The position numbers and the translations under genes were made by a program. A stretch of DNA of 62,206 bases from Parendozoicomonas sp. Alg238-R29. Its GTDB lineage: Bacteria; Pseudomonadota; Gammaproteobacteria; Pseudomonadales; Endozoicomonadaceae. The stretch spans positions 1 to 62,206 of the forward strand of contig NZ_CAMZOG010000015.1 in the NCBI RefSeq assembly GCF_947331445.1, written 5' to 3'. Below, in pieces: positions 35,594 through 45,245 of this stretch. The notes under the pieces were generated by a model. That model did not search any database. It worked only from the letters and a program-made list of their open reading frames with translations, and was not told where the DNA came from. The number at the start of each line of letters is the position of its first letter. The first letter of the stretch is position 1.

Positions 35594-36526
35594 ATGAGTG
35601 GCGCTTATACCAACCTTGAAGAACTGACCCGCCTGTCGGCTCCGGCCAGACGTATATCACTGTTTCGCCCGGGCCCGGCCAAAGCCCTGATGTCTGGCGG
35701 CCATCAATCCCGTATCCGTGGACGTGGCATGGACTTTGAGGAATTCCGGGGTTATCAGCCCGGAGACGATATCCGCACTATCGACTGGCGAGCCAGTGCC
35801 CGCACCAACAAAACTCAGACTCGCGTTTATCGAGAAGAGAGAGAACGCCCGGTTCTTCTGGTTCTGGATCAGGGGCCAGGGTTATTTTTCGGATCAAAGT
35901 TAAATTTCAAATCTGTCGCCGCAGCAGAAGCTATGGCCATGCTAGCCTGGAAAGCCCTGCATCATGGTGACCGGGTAGGTGCACTGCTTGCAGGCAGCGA
36001 CACTCACAAAGAATTTCGTCCTCGGCGCTCCCGCCAACATCTTCTGCAACTTTTGCAACAAACAGCAGGAATGAATCAAAAGTTGAAAGCCGGTCAGCCC
36101 CGTAACGACAAAGCTCTTGATACTGTGCTGGCCAGTGCATCACGGCTGGCACACCCTGGTTCTCTGGTTGTGGTAATCAGTGATTTCCATGGTATCAGCA
36201 GCAACGGTTTGAAAGACCTTGCATTAATTGCCCGCCACAATGATGTCATGGCTATTCAGGTTTTTGATCCCTTTGATCAACAGTTACCGGATGCCGGACT
36301 CTATAGTGTCAGCGATGGCCGCCACCGGGGCATTCTCGATACCCGTGCCCGCCGCAACAGAGAACTATACAGTTCACAGGCCATACACAAACAAAAGACT
36401 TTGACTGAACATCTGAACAAATACCGTATTCCTTTCATGCGCATTAACAGCAGTCTGCCAACCGATGAACAGATGCTCGGACATATTCATTCACCGGAAA
36501 GTCGGTCTGAAGGAGGTTCACAGTGA
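35594..36526 (+). CDS. DUF58 domain protein of the Bat operon
   Basis: A DUF58 protein of 310 aa. The hallmark segment GMDFEEFRGYQPGDDIRTIDW (45-65, in two parts) is followed by SARTNKTQTRVYREERE. After it comes a VWA-like fold with VLDQGPGLFFGS and a MIDAS-like LVVVISDFHGIS. Such proteins partner MoxR ATPases; the molecular role is not known. It starts 35 nt after moxR behind AAGGAG and overlaps the next gene by 4 nt (GTGA), so translation is probably coupled. Confidence 0.9.
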   Translation: MSGAYTNLEELTRLSAPARRISLFRPGPAKALMSGGHQSRIRGRGMDFEEFRGYQPGDDIRTIDWRASARTNKTQTRVYREERERPVLLVLDQGPGLFFGSKLNFKSVAAAEAMAMLAWKALHHGDRVGALLAGSDTHKEFRPRRSRQHLLQLLQQTAGMNQKLKAGQPRNDKALDTVLASASRLAHPGSLVVVISDFHGISSNGLKDLALIARHNDVMAIQVFDPFDQQLPDAGLYSVSDGRHRGILDTRARRNRELYSSQAIHKQKTLTEHLNKYRIPFMRINSSLPTDEQMLGHIHSPESRSEGGSQ

Positions 36527-37071
36527 CACCTCCACAGCAAATGCAGCAGGGTACAAACCCACTGGATTCCCTTGAGCCAAATATACTTCCTGATCCCATT
36601 GGTTTCTGGCCACCGGCTATTGGCTGGTGGGTTCTCGCACTTTTGATTGTCTTGGTTATTACTGGTACAGGAATCGCCTTTTGGCGCTGGTACAAGCGCA
36701 ATGCCTATCGGCGGGAAGCTCTGAAGAAACTGGATGCCATTCAACAGGGTTTTGAGCACCATCAAGATCAGCTAAAACTGGTGAAGCAGTACAATCATCT
36801 TTTGAAGGCTGTCGCTTTAAGCGCATTTCCCCGAGAACAGGTTGCCGCACTGAATAGTGCTGCCTGGTTGAAGTTTCTGGATAAAAACCTGAAACAAAGT
36901 ACAACGTTCCGCAAAGGAGCCGGTAAAGCTCTTGGACAGGTTTATAGCACTGCGGTCAGTGTTGATTCAGAAAAACTGCATAACTCAGTGAAACTCTGGG
37001 TCCGCAAACACAAAACGCCAAAATCCAAGAACATAAGAAGTACTGCTAAGGAAGGTCTACCTCATGCCTGA
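36523..37071 (+). CDS. DUF4381 membrane protein of the Bat operon
   Basis: A 182-residue DUF4381 protein: a short N-terminus with LPDPIGFWPPAIGWW, one transmembrane helix (VLALLIVLVITGTGIAFWRW, about 37-56) and a cytoplasmic basic, helical domain (AYRREALKKLDAI...). It starts with GTG overlapping the stop of the DUF58 gene and overlaps the next gene by 8 nt. The family is known almost only from Bat/MoxR operons and is presumed to belong to that membrane complex. Confidence 0.87.
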   Translation: MTPPQQMQQGTNPLDSLEPNILPDPIGFWPPAIGWWVLALLIVLVITGTGIAFWRWYKRNAYRREALKKLDAIQQGFEHHQDQLKLVKQYNHLLKAVALSAFPREQVAALNSAAWLKFLDKNLKQSTTFRKGAGKALGQVYSTAVSVDSEKLHNSVKLWVRKHKTPKSKNIRSTAKEGLPHA

Positions 37072-38098
37072 TGTCTTAAAAGGGCTTGAATTCACCCTTC
37101 CCTGGATTCTTATTTTATTGCCTTTTCCATGGCTGGTTTATCGTTTTTCAAAACCTGCCAACAAACAGCAAAGTGCATTGCTGGTCCCATTTTACAATGA
37201 TCTTCCATTGGAAGATTCCCTCTCTTCACCAGCGGGTACTCGTAAAGCTCCCCTGCTCTTATCTGGCCTAGCCTGGTTATTGTTGTTATTGGCAGCCGCT
37301 GGCCCACGCTGGGTAGGAGAACCCGTTGAGCTTCCTGTGACTGGCCGGGACACCCTGCTGGCAGTCGATCTTTCCAACAGTATGTCCCAAAAAGATATTT
37401 CGTTGAGAGGACGGGAGGCCGACCGCCTGGAGGTCGTGAAAGATGTGGTTTCACGGTTTATTGATGGCCGCAAAGGTGACCGAGTTGGATTGGTACTGTT
37501 TGGCACCCAGGCTTATCTGCAGGCACCACTGACTTTCGATATTGAAACAGTACGGACTCTGTTGAATGAAGCCACCATTGGTATTGCCGGCCCATTGACG
37601 GCTATTGGAGACGCCATTGGTATGTCTGTCAGGCAGTTGCGCAAACGACCACAGGATCAGCGGATAATGATCCTTCTGACCGATGGAGACAACACTGCTG
37701 GCAACCTTGGCCCCATCAAAGCAGCAGAAATTGCGGCACAGGAAAAAGTCACCATTTATACCGTTGGCGTTGGTGCAGAAGAGATGATTGTTCCTGGTAT
37801 CTTTGGCTCCAGCTTTGGCGCCCAGCGGGTTAATCCTTCTGCAGACCTTGATGAAGAAACCCTTACCAAGATTGCAGAATTAACTGGTGGCCGTTACTTC
37901 CGTGCTCAATCCGCTGATGAGCTGAAACAGATTTACACCATTATTAATCAACTGGAACCTGTTGAGCTGAGTAAGGAAACCTTCCGCCCTGTGAAAGAAT
38001 TGTTTTACTGGCCACTGGCAGTCGCCTTTCTACTGGCTCTTATGTTGGCAACAATAAAAGTCCTGCCCTCCCTACGCAGAGCGGGAGGTGAAGTATGA
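37064..38098 (+). CDS. VWA-domain membrane protein, BatA-like
   Basis: A membrane-anchored von Willebrand factor A protein (344 aa). N-terminal membrane helices (about 12-28 and 63-80) precede a VWA domain with a complete MIDAS site: DLSNS (102-106), the T in LTAIGDAIG, and LLTDGDN. A C-terminal helix (FYWPLAVAFLLALMLATIKV) re-enters the membrane. It thus has the BatA layout, with the VWA domain facing the periplasm. It overlaps neighbours on both sides (8 nt and 4 nt). Bat proteins have been linked to oxidative-stress and envelope fitness; the actual ligand is unknown. Confidence 0.92.
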   Translation: MPDVLKGLEFTLPWILILLPFPWLVYRFSKPANKQQSALLVPFYNDLPLEDSLSSPAGTRKAPLLLSGLAWLLLLLAAAGPRWVGEPVELPVTGRDTLLAVDLSNSMSQKDISLRGREADRLEVVKDVVSRFIDGRKGDRVGLVLFGTQAYLQAPLTFDIETVRTLLNEATIGIAGPLTAIGDAIGMSVRQLRKRPQDQRIMILLTDGDNTAGNLGPIKAAEIAAQEKVTIYTVGVGAEEMIVPGIFGSSFGAQRVNPSADLDEETLTKIAELTGGRYFRAQSADELKQIYTIINQLEPVELSKETFRPVKELFYWPLAVAFLLALMLATIKVLPSLRRAGGEV

Positions 38099-39978
38099 GC
38101 ATGATTGAACAATTCCACTTTCTACGTCCGTTATGGCTTCTGGCTTTAATTCCGGTTCTATTTATTGGCTGGAAACTCTGGAAGCAAAGTCTGCAGGCTG
38201 GTCAATGGCAAAAACTTATTCCAGGTCATCTGCTAGAACATCTTCTGGAAGGCGAACAACAAACCCGCAGCCGCGCACCTGCCATTCTGGCAACACTGGC
38301 TGGAATTATTGCCGTGATTGCTCTGGCTGGCCCAACATGGCGTCAACTCACTACCCCGGTTGAAAAGAGCCGTGCGCCGCTGGTGTTGGTTGTTGACCTT
38401 TCCCGCTCAATGCTGGCCGCTGACCCCAGCCCCAACCGGCTGGTACGTGCCAAACAAAAGCTGACCGATATTGTACGGCTGCGTAAGGATGGTTTAACCG
38501 GGCTGGTGGCTTATGCTGGAAACAGCCATGTGGTTACACCACTGACAGACGACAGTGCAACCCTGATCAATATGATTCGGGCACTCGATCCCAGCATTAT
38601 GCCAGTTCCTGGCAGTCGCCCGGAAAAGGCCATTGCTCAAGCTGTTGAGTTGATGAAACAAGGGGCCGGGCAAGCCGGAACCATTCTTCTGCTCACCGAC
38701 GGCATGGAAGAAAGTCAAAGTCAGGCCATTACCAACATTCTGAAACAGTCTGGCGATAAACTCTCTATTCTGGGCTTTGGTACAGAAACCGGAGCACCGG
38801 TTCCCGGTGAGAATGGTGGTTTTCAGCGAGACAGAAACGGTGCCATTGTTATGGCACAACTGGACAGGGATATTCTCTCCAGTACAGCCAAAGTCACTGG
38901 TGGACGCTACAGCGACCTGACTCTGGACGACAACGATATCCTTTCTTTGATACCGGGCTCTTCAGTCACAGATGAAACCATTCGGGTCGATCGTAGTTTT
39001 GACAGCTGGTTTGACGAAGGCCGCTGGCTGGTTTTACTCCTGTTGCCTTTGGCCGCCCTCGCCTTCCGCCGAGGCTGGGTACTTCCTGTTTTGTTATTAG
39101 GTTTAAGTTCTCAGCCACAGCACAGTTATGCCATGGAATGGAAAGACCTGTGGAAAAGGCCAGACCAGCAGGCGCAAGCCTTGCTTGAGAACGGCGATGC
39201 AAAAGCTGCCTCGGAAACCTTTGAAAACACGGAATGGAAAGCTGAAGCGCTGGATAAAAGCGGCAACTATGAAGAAGCTGCCAAAATGTTTGGCCAGCAG
39301 AATACAGCTGAAGGGTTTTACAATCAGGGTAACGCACTTGCTCGAGCAGAAAAATTAGATGAGTCACTCAAGGCTTATGACAAAGCCCTTGAGAAAAACC
39401 CGAACCTGGAAGCCGCCCAGAAAAACAAACAAATTGTTGAAGACCTGAAAAAACAACAACAGAAAAACAACCAGCAACAGGGTGATCAGAACCAGAATTC
39501 AAACGATAAAGAGCAAAATTCTGATCAAAACCAAAACTCAGAAAACAATTCTGACAGCAGCTCGAAGAATAAAGATTCTCAATCAGACTCCCAAGGCTCG
39601 GACTCCCAAAACTCAAACTCCAAGAACCAACAGCAAAACCATCAACAGCCTGAAGGTCAAAAGTCTGATGAAGCAGAGAGCGAACAAGATAGAGACGATT
39701 CAAACAAATCTTCAGAACCCGAAGAACAACAATCCCAACAGACTAAAGATGAGCAAGAGGATGCTGGTGAGCAACCTCAACCATCACAACCGGAACAGTC
39801 CGAAAGTTCCCCCCAGGAACAAAGCCAACACCTTCAAGATGGTGAACAGGATCAGGATGCAGAGCAGATAGAAGCCTGGCTACGTCGCATTCCTGATGAC
39901 CCTGGCGGCTTACTGCGCCGTAAGTTTGAGCAGCAACAGCAGAGACAGCCTGTCCAGCAGGGAGAGAAGACATGGTAA
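38095..39978 (+). CDS. VWA-TPR fusion protein, BatB/BatC-like, with low-complexity tail
   Basis: A 627-residue protein joining a BatB-type VWA unit to a BatC-type TPR unit. Two N-terminal helices precede the VWA domain with MIDAS DLSRS (101-105) and LLTDG. A third membrane segment (LVLLLLPLAALAFRRGWVLPVLLL) lies near 305-330. The TPR region is about 350-455 (FYNQGNALARAEKLDESLKAYDKALEKNP is a clear repeat, in two parts). From ~455 to ~590 the chain is almost purely Gln, Asn, Ser, Asp and Glu, so disordered. It shares 4 nt with the upstream and 7 nt with the downstream gene, so stoichiometric translation is likely. Confidence 0.92.
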   Translation: MSMIEQFHFLRPLWLLALIPVLFIGWKLWKQSLQAGQWQKLIPGHLLEHLLEGEQQTRSRAPAILATLAGIIAVIALAGPTWRQLTTPVEKSRAPLVLVVDLSRSMLAADPSPNRLVRAKQKLTDIVRLRKDGLTGLVAYAGNSHVVTPLTDDSATLINMIRALDPSIMPVPGSRPEKAIAQAVELMKQGAGQAGTILLLTDGMEESQSQAITNILKQSGDKLSILGFGTETGAPVPGENGGFQRDRNGAIVMAQLDRDILSSTAKVTGGRYSDLTLDDNDILSLIPGSSVTDETIRVDRSFDSWFDEGRWLVLLLLPLAALAFRRGWVLPVLLLGLSSQPQHSYAMEWKDLWKRPDQQAQALLENGDAKAASETFENTEWKAEALDKSGNYEEAAKMFGQQNTAEGFYNQGNALARAEKLDESLKAYDKALEKNPNLEAAQKNKQIVEDLKKQQQKNNQQQGDQNQNSNDKEQNSDQNQNSENNSDSSSKNKDSQSDSQGSDSQNSNSKNQQQNHQQPEGQKSDEAESEQDRDDSNKSSEPEEQQSQQTKDEQEDAGEQPQPSQPEQSESSPQEQSQHLQDGEQDQDAEQIEAWLRRIPDDPGGLLRRKFEQQQQRQPVQQGEKTW

Positions 39979-41702
39979 AACCAAGCGTATTATTTTTGGC
40001 GCTGGCCACTGCCAGCGCTCCTGTTCTAGCAACATTGACCGCAACCGTAGACAAACTGGTTCTAAATGAAGGTGAAGCCATTCGCTACACACTGGAAAGC
40101 GATAGCTTTTCCGTGATGGGAAGCCCTGACTTCTCCCCTCTGGAAAAAAACTTCATTATTCTGAGTCGAGGGCAAAACCAGAGTCGGGTGATCAATTTCT
40201 CCGGTGGAAAGAACACTTCTACCACTACCTGGAAACTCATTCTTCAACCGAAAAAGCCAGGTACACTCTCTATTCCATCTGTCAGCTTCAATAATGACCA
40301 GTCACAGCCCATCCGTGTCGAAGTAAAGAAAGGAAATTCTGACGGCCAAGGTACTGCGACAACCTCGAATGTTTATATCCGATCCAGCATCAGCACAGAG
40401 GAGCTTTGGCAGAACCAGGAAGCCATTCTGACTCTGAAGATTTATTCCCGTGCCGACTATGCTGAATCTCCAAACCTCACTCCGCCGGAAGCCGACAATG
40501 TCAGCTTTAAGGTTTTCGGGAAAGATGAAGATGAAGAACAAATCATCAATGGTGTCCGCCATAGAGTGATTACTCGTCGTTATATTATTTCTCCAACACA
40601 AGCAGGTACGGTCACAATTCCCGGTCAGGTTCTCACTGGCTATATCGAAGGCGAAGACCCATACGGCCGCAGCCGTTTGATGCGGATGGTTCGACCGGAA
40701 CCTTTCCGGGCCGTTGCTCCCGACATAACCTTAAAGATCAATCCTATCCCAGCAAACTGGCCATCCAACAAACCCTGGCTGCCAGCAGAAAGTATGAATA
40801 TCTCTGAGTCATGGAGCAGTGACACCAGCAAAATCGCAGCAGGTGATTCTGTTACCCGCACTGTAAAGATTCGTGCCCAAGGCAGTAACAGTGCGCAGAT
40901 TCCTCCCCTGCCGCCGTTACAATTGCCCAATGTAAAAACCTACCCAGATCAACCTGTCACTGAAGATAATGTTGGCAGTCGTGGCCCCATAGGAACCCGC
41001 AGTGAATCTGTAGCACTGGTGCCCACACAAGCGGGACATTTGGAAATCCCTGCCGTAAACATCACTTGGTTTAACACCAAAACCCAGCAGATTGAAACAG
41101 CCAGGCTGGAAGGACAAACCATTACTGTACTTCTCGGTACGGCTCCACTTAGTGGAACTCAGCCTGTCATCAACCAACCAGGTATTGCTCAACCTGCTGC
41201 GCCAGCCATCAAGCAAATACAGTCACCAACGACTGAAACAAAAGACGGCGACTCGTTGATTTACTGGCAGATTGCCACCGGCACATTTGGACTGTTATGG
41301 CTGGGTACACTGACAGCTCTTGTTCGCAGAAAAAAGCCCCCTGCCACAGCTAAGAGTTCTACCAAGAGGAAGACAAAATCTGGGAGCGATGAACAAAAGG
41401 CTTTTCAGCATCTACTGACTGCCTGTGCCAGCAATAGCATAAGTAGCGTTGACAGTGCTTTGAAACAGTGGGGGCAACTCTTGCTAAAGCGCCCAGTTTA
41501 TTCCTCAGGTGAAGTCATTGAATCTCTTAATAGCACGAAACTCTCCAATCTTTGGATGAACATACAGCAATCCCGCTATAGCCAGAGCAAAGTTCAGAGC
41601 ACAAACACCGACAAACTTGCCCAAGCTTTTAAGGCCGCAAGAAAAAATTATCTAAAAAGATCACAAAAGGCTGTTGTTGAACTGGATGCCATAAATCCCT
41701 GA
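39972..41702 (+). CDS. BatD-like periplasmic/membrane protein
   Basis: A BatD family protein of 576 aa. A signal peptide (MVKPSVLFLALATASAPVLA) precedes several Ig-like beta domains (TATVDKLVLNEGEAIRYTL, TSNVYIRSSISTEELWQNQE, GTVTIPGQVLTGYIEG). One transmembrane helix lies near 430-450 (YWQIATGTFGLLWLGTLTAL), and a basic cytoplasmic C-terminal domain follows. The name describes the oxygen-tolerance proteins first seen in Bacteroides. It ends the operon; a strong terminator follows 50 nt later. Confidence 0.9.
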   Translation: MVKPSVLFLALATASAPVLATLTATVDKLVLNEGEAIRYTLESDSFSVMGSPDFSPLEKNFIILSRGQNQSRVINFSGGKNTSTTTWKLILQPKKPGTLSIPSVSFNNDQSQPIRVEVKKGNSDGQGTATTSNVYIRSSISTEELWQNQEAILTLKIYSRADYAESPNLTPPEADNVSFKVFGKDEDEEQIINGVRHRVITRRYIISPTQAGTVTIPGQVLTGYIEGEDPYGRSRLMRMVRPEPFRAVAPDITLKINPIPANWPSNKPWLPAESMNISESWSSDTSKIAAGDSVTRTVKIRAQGSNSAQIPPLPPLQLPNVKTYPDQPVTEDNVGSRGPIGTRSESVALVPTQAGHLEIPAVNITWFNTKTQQIETARLEGQTITVLLGTAPLSGTQPVINQPGIAQPAAPAIKQIQSPTTETKDGDSLIYWQIATGTFGLLWLGTLTALVRRKKPPATAKSSTKRKTKSGSDEQKAFQHLLTACASNSISSVDSALKQWGQLLLKRPVYSSGEVIESLNSTKLSNLWMNIQQSRYSQSKVQSTNTDKLAQAFKAARKNYLKRSQKAVVELDAINP

Positions 41703-41753
41703 GGCAACTCTCCGGCTAACGCCAATCAAAATAACTCCACTCAAAATAACTCC

Positions 41754-41793
41754 AAAAAAAAGAGCCACCCGCATATCACGGGTGGCTCTTTTT
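41754..41793. terminator. bidirectional terminator between the bat operon and the RND cluster
   Basis: An 11-bp perfect stem (AGAGCCACCCG with CGGGTGGCTCT) with a 7-nt loop is bordered by A7-8 and T5. It can stop transcription from both sides. Confidence 0.93.
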
Positions 41794-41813
41794 ATATCAA
41801 CGCTGCTCAGGGT

Positions 41814-44168
41814 TTAAAGACTTACCGCTGGACGGACATCCTCATCCTTCTCAGCAACGGTTTCCGTGCGAATAAAGAACCGAGCCAGCGCTGGCAACAG
41901 CCAGATAGCACCAAACATATTCCACAGGAACATAAAGGTCAGCAGCATGCCCATATCCGCCTGGAACTTGATCGGAGACAGGATCCAGGTGCATACACCA
42001 ATCGCCAGAGTTACTCCGGTAAAGACAACTGCCTTACCTGTTGTACGCAGGGTTTCGTAATAAGCTTTCTGCAAACTCATGCCCTGCTTCAGGAAACTTT
42101 CCAGACGGGTAAATATATAGATACCGTAATCCACACCAATACCAACACCCAGTGCAATTACCGGCAGTGTCGCCACCTTAACGCCAATACCAAGGTGCAC
42201 CATCAAGGCCTGACACAACAGAGAAGTCAGAGCCAGAGGCACAATAATGCAGATAACAGCGCGTACGGAGCGGAAAGTAATCAGTAGAAGCACACTCACT
42301 ACTGAATAAACCCAAACCAACATCAGGTTTTGAGCAGAAGAGATAACTTCGTTAGTTGCCGCTTCAACACCAGAATTACCGGTCGCCATCAGGAACTGGA
42401 TATCGTCAGTATTGTTGGAAGCAGCAAACACTTTAGTTGCCTCAACCACACGCTCAAGGGTTTCGGCCTTGTGATCTTCCAGGAACAGCAGCACTGGAGC
42501 GAGACTGCAATCATCGTTGTACAGCTGCTTGGCTGTACCGTTACTGATCGCATTGTTCAGTACATACTGGTTACGAGAAAGTGTCTGCCATTGAGGGTTA
42601 CCCTCATTCAGGCCGCGAATAACCTGCTTGGCAACCGTCACCATAGATACAGCATCCTGAACGCCCTGAACCTGTGACATATGCCACATGTACTTATCAA
42701 TAGCGTTCATCACTTCATAGCTGGAACACATCTCTGTACCAGTCTGAACCATAGTGACAAAGGTATCAGCACTGGTGGAGTAGTTACCGGTAATAAAGGC
42801 GTTATCCAAGTTGTAGCGAGAATCAGCACGCAGCTCTGGAGCACCAGGATCAAGGTCACCAATTTTCAACTCTGACTTCATCATCATGCCGTAGCCAAAA
42901 CCAGCCAGAGCCAGAACAATGGAAACAGGAGCAACATAGGGGTGAGAGAACTTGGAAATTAACGACCAGAAAGGAGAATGCTTCTCGCTTTCGTCACCAC
43001 GCTCACGAACACTCTTGCTCACACCAACCCAGGACATCAACACAGGAAGAAGAACAAGGTTAGTCAGAATAATAACCGCCACACCCAAGCTGGCCGCAAT
43101 AGCCAGATCCTGAATAACGTCAATTTCAATAACCAGCAGGGTCAGGAAACCAATCGCATCGGAAATCAAGGCCAGCATACCGGGAATATACAAAGCCCGG
43201 AATGTCAAACGAGCAGCCTTGAGAGAACTCGCCCCCTTAGACGACTCAATACCAATATTGTTGATAATCTGTACACCGTGGCTAACACCAATGGCGAAAA
43301 CCAGGAAAGGCACCAATACAGAATAAAGATCCAGCGCAAAACCTAATGCAGAAAGCAAACCAAGCTGCCATACCACAGCAATCAAGGAGCAGACGATCGG
43401 AACAATGGTCGACTTGAGGCAACGTGAATACAGAAACAGCAGTACAGCAGTAATACCAAGGGCCATCAGGAAGAAAATGCCGATCGCCTGAACACCTTCA
43501 AACAGATCACCAACAATTTTGGCAAAACCAATAATGTGAAGGTTAACACCCTGATCCGCATAACGGCTGCGCATATCTTCAAGTGCTGTGGAGAGTGCAG
43601 AGTAATCCAGCTTCTCGCCGGTTTCCGGATTCAGCTCAAACAGTGGAAACTCAACAATGCTGGATTTGAAGTCGTTGGACACCAGGCGACCAACTGTTCC
43701 AGAGCGAAGAATATTAGTTTGCAACTCTTCAAGACTGTGATCACTGCCATCATAGGTTTGAGGAATAACAGGGCCACCCTCAAAACCTTCTTCTGTCACC
43801 ATCAACCAGCGAACATTCGGTGTCCAGAGAGATTTCAGCGAAGCACGGTCAACACCCGGCAGATAGAAAACCTCATCGGTAATACTCTGCAGGGCTTTCA
43901 TATATTCAGCATTGAATATATCACCATCTTGTGGAGCAACAGCGATACGCAGAGAGTTGGCACTACCCATATCATCTCTGCGTTCAAGCCAGTTCATAAT
44001 GAACGGGTGCTTGAGAGGGATCATTTTCTCAAAGCTGGCATCAACGCGAAGACCTGTGAGCTTCCAGCTAAGGAAAATAGAAGCGAGAATAAAAAAGGCC
44101 AGTACTGGCAAGCGATTGTTAAAGAACACTCGCTCCAGCAGCGGCTCTGATGAATGATGCTTACTCAT
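41814..44168 (-). CDS. RND-superfamily transporter (HAE3/MMPL-like)
   Basis: A 784-residue inner-membrane protein of the RND superfamily, of the smaller HAE3/MMPL-like class that moves hydrophobic molecules such as lipids or sterols. Two repeated halves are visible, each with a periplasmic loop and a cluster of five helices. The first half has VLVPFLVFAIGVSHGVQIINN, the second LPVIALGVGIGVDYGIYIFTR, both with the family GxGxDY/H-type motif in helix 4. It is the last gene of a minus-strand cluster with DUF1302, DUF1329 and Ycf48-like genes, a set that recurs in proteobacteria and in some is near steroid or lipid catabolism genes. Cargo unknown. Confidence 0.88.
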   Translation of the reverse strand: MSKHHSSEPLLERVFFNNRLPVLAFFILASIFLSWKLTGLRVDASFEKMIPLKHPFIMNWLERRDDMGSANSLRIAVAPQDGDIFNAEYMKALQSITDEVFYLPGVDRASLKSLWTPNVRWLMVTEEGFEGGPVIPQTYDGSDHSLEELQTNILRSGTVGRLVSNDFKSSIVEFPLFELNPETGEKLDYSALSTALEDMRSRYADQGVNLHIIGFAKIVGDLFEGVQAIGIFFLMALGITAVLLFLYSRCLKSTIVPIVCSLIAVVWQLGLLSALGFALDLYSVLVPFLVFAIGVSHGVQIINNIGIESSKGASSLKAARLTFRALYIPGMLALISDAIGFLTLLVIEIDVIQDLAIAASLGVAVIILTNLVLLPVLMSWVGVSKSVRERGDESEKHSPFWSLISKFSHPYVAPVSIVLALAGFGYGMMMKSELKIGDLDPGAPELRADSRYNLDNAFITGNYSTSADTFVTMVQTGTEMCSSYEVMNAIDKYMWHMSQVQGVQDAVSMVTVAKQVIRGLNEGNPQWQTLSRNQYVLNNAISNGTAKQLYNDDCSLAPVLLFLEDHKAETLERVVEATKVFAASNNTDDIQFLMATGNSGVEAATNEVISSAQNLMLVWVYSVVSVLLLITFRSVRAVICIIVPLALTSLLCQALMVHLGIGVKVATLPVIALGVGIGVDYGIYIFTRLESFLKQGMSLQKAYYETLRTTGKAVVFTGVTLAIGVCTWILSPIKFQADMGMLLTFMFLWNMFGAIWLLPALARFFIRTETVAEKDEDVRPAVSL

Positions 44169-44187
44169 AAATTAAATCCGCTTGTTC

Positions 44188-45153
44188 TTATTGACCCAGA
44201 ATCCCGGGACTTACCCGCTTAATACCGTTATCACCGGTCACTACATACATATTGTCACGAGCCAGCACAATACCTGTTAATGCAGCGCGGTCAGACTGGT
44301 TAGCAACCAGACTGTCATCACCATCGTTTAATGCAAAGGTGCCGCTGCTACCAACAAGAAGTGGTTGATTGCCGGTCAGCACAACAGCGCTGTAAAGAGA
44401 CTGATCAGTACCGGTATCCAGTTCCGCCCAGGTTTTACCACTATCAGTGGTGATAAATGCATTGCCTCGCAAACCATAGGCAACAGCTGCATTTAACTGT
44501 TCCAAAGGTTGAACACCAAAGAAAGAACCTTCATAGGGACTTTCCAGAGTTTCCCAATCCTTACCACCGTCTGTAGAGCGATAAAGAGTGCCCGCCTCTC
44601 CAGCAATAACCAGTGTGCCATCTTTCAAGCGAGTCATAGCATTGAAATGAAATTCATCTTCGTTATCGATAGAGTCGCGACGGTCATGCCAGGTTTTACC
44701 GCCATCTGTCGTCTGAACCAGGTAACCGTAAGCGCCAATGGCAAAACCGTTGTTATTGTCTGTAAAGAAAACGTCTAGCAGAGGTACTTCTGCTTCTTTA
44801 TCCTGATAAACACGCTTCCAGCTCTGGCCACCATCCTGGGACTTAAACACTTCTGCATCATGACCAACGGCATAACCTGTGTCGTCGGAAGGAAAATCAA
44901 CGGCTGTGAGGAGAACATCTGAAGGGGTTTGAGTCTGCTTCCACTCCTTCCCCATATCATCAGACCACAGCACATAGCCACGGTCACCGACCGCAACCAG
45001 TCGCTGACTTGAGCCAACACGCTCAATATCATTAAACAAAGAGGAAAGAACTTTTTCAGATGCTGGTTCTGCGGCTGCTACTCCCCCCGAAAAAGCCACT
45101 CCCAATGCCAGTAGGCCTGAACACGCTGAAAGCACGAATGAGGGAAACTTCAT
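44188..45153 (-). CDS. Ycf48/BNR-repeat beta-propeller periplasmic protein
   Basis: A secreted protein of 321 aa related to the photosystem II stability factor Ycf48 (HCF136). The signal peptide is MKFPSFVLSACSGLLALGVA. Several Asp-box (BNR) turns are visible: SQDGGQSW, TTDGGKTW, STDGGKDW and TTDSGKTW, spaced as in a seven-bladed propeller. There is no photosynthesis here; in non-phototrophs this family sits beside RND/DUF1329/DUF1302 genes and may act as a periplasmic partner of the transporter. The ATG at 45153 is preferred over the TTG two codons upstream. It lies 19 nt upstream of the RND gene, so is co-transcribed with it. Confidence 0.87.
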   Translation of the reverse strand: MKFPSFVLSACSGLLALGVAFSGGVAAAEPASEKVLSSLFNDIERVGSSQRLVAVGDRGYVLWSDDMGKEWKQTQTPSDVLLTAVDFPSDDTGYAVGHDAEVFKSQDGGQSWKRVYQDKEAEVPLLDVFFTDNNNGFAIGAYGYLVQTTDGGKTWHDRRDSIDNEDEFHFNAMTRLKDGTLVIAGEAGTLYRSTDGGKDWETLESPYEGSFFGVQPLEQLNAAVAYGLRGNAFITTDSGKTWAELDTGTDQSLYSAVVLTGNQPLLVGSSGTFALNDGDDSLVANQSDRAALTGIVLARDNMYVVTGDNGIKRVSPGILGQ

Positions 45154-45190
45154 AGCCAACCCTGTGTGATTATTATTGTTGATTCTGAAA

Positions 45191-45215
45191 CTGGCGCCCT
45201 AGGAAAGGACGCCAG
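45191..45215 (-). other. intercistronic hairpin
   Basis: CTGGCG (45191-45196) pairs with CGCCAG (45210-45215) between the DUF1329 and Ycf48-like genes. On the minus strand it is followed by only TTTCAG, so it is more likely an mRNA-stability or partial-termination element than a full terminator. Confidence 0.4.
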
Positions 45216-45245
45216 CGAAGGACAACTCAAGCATTAACGCTCAGA

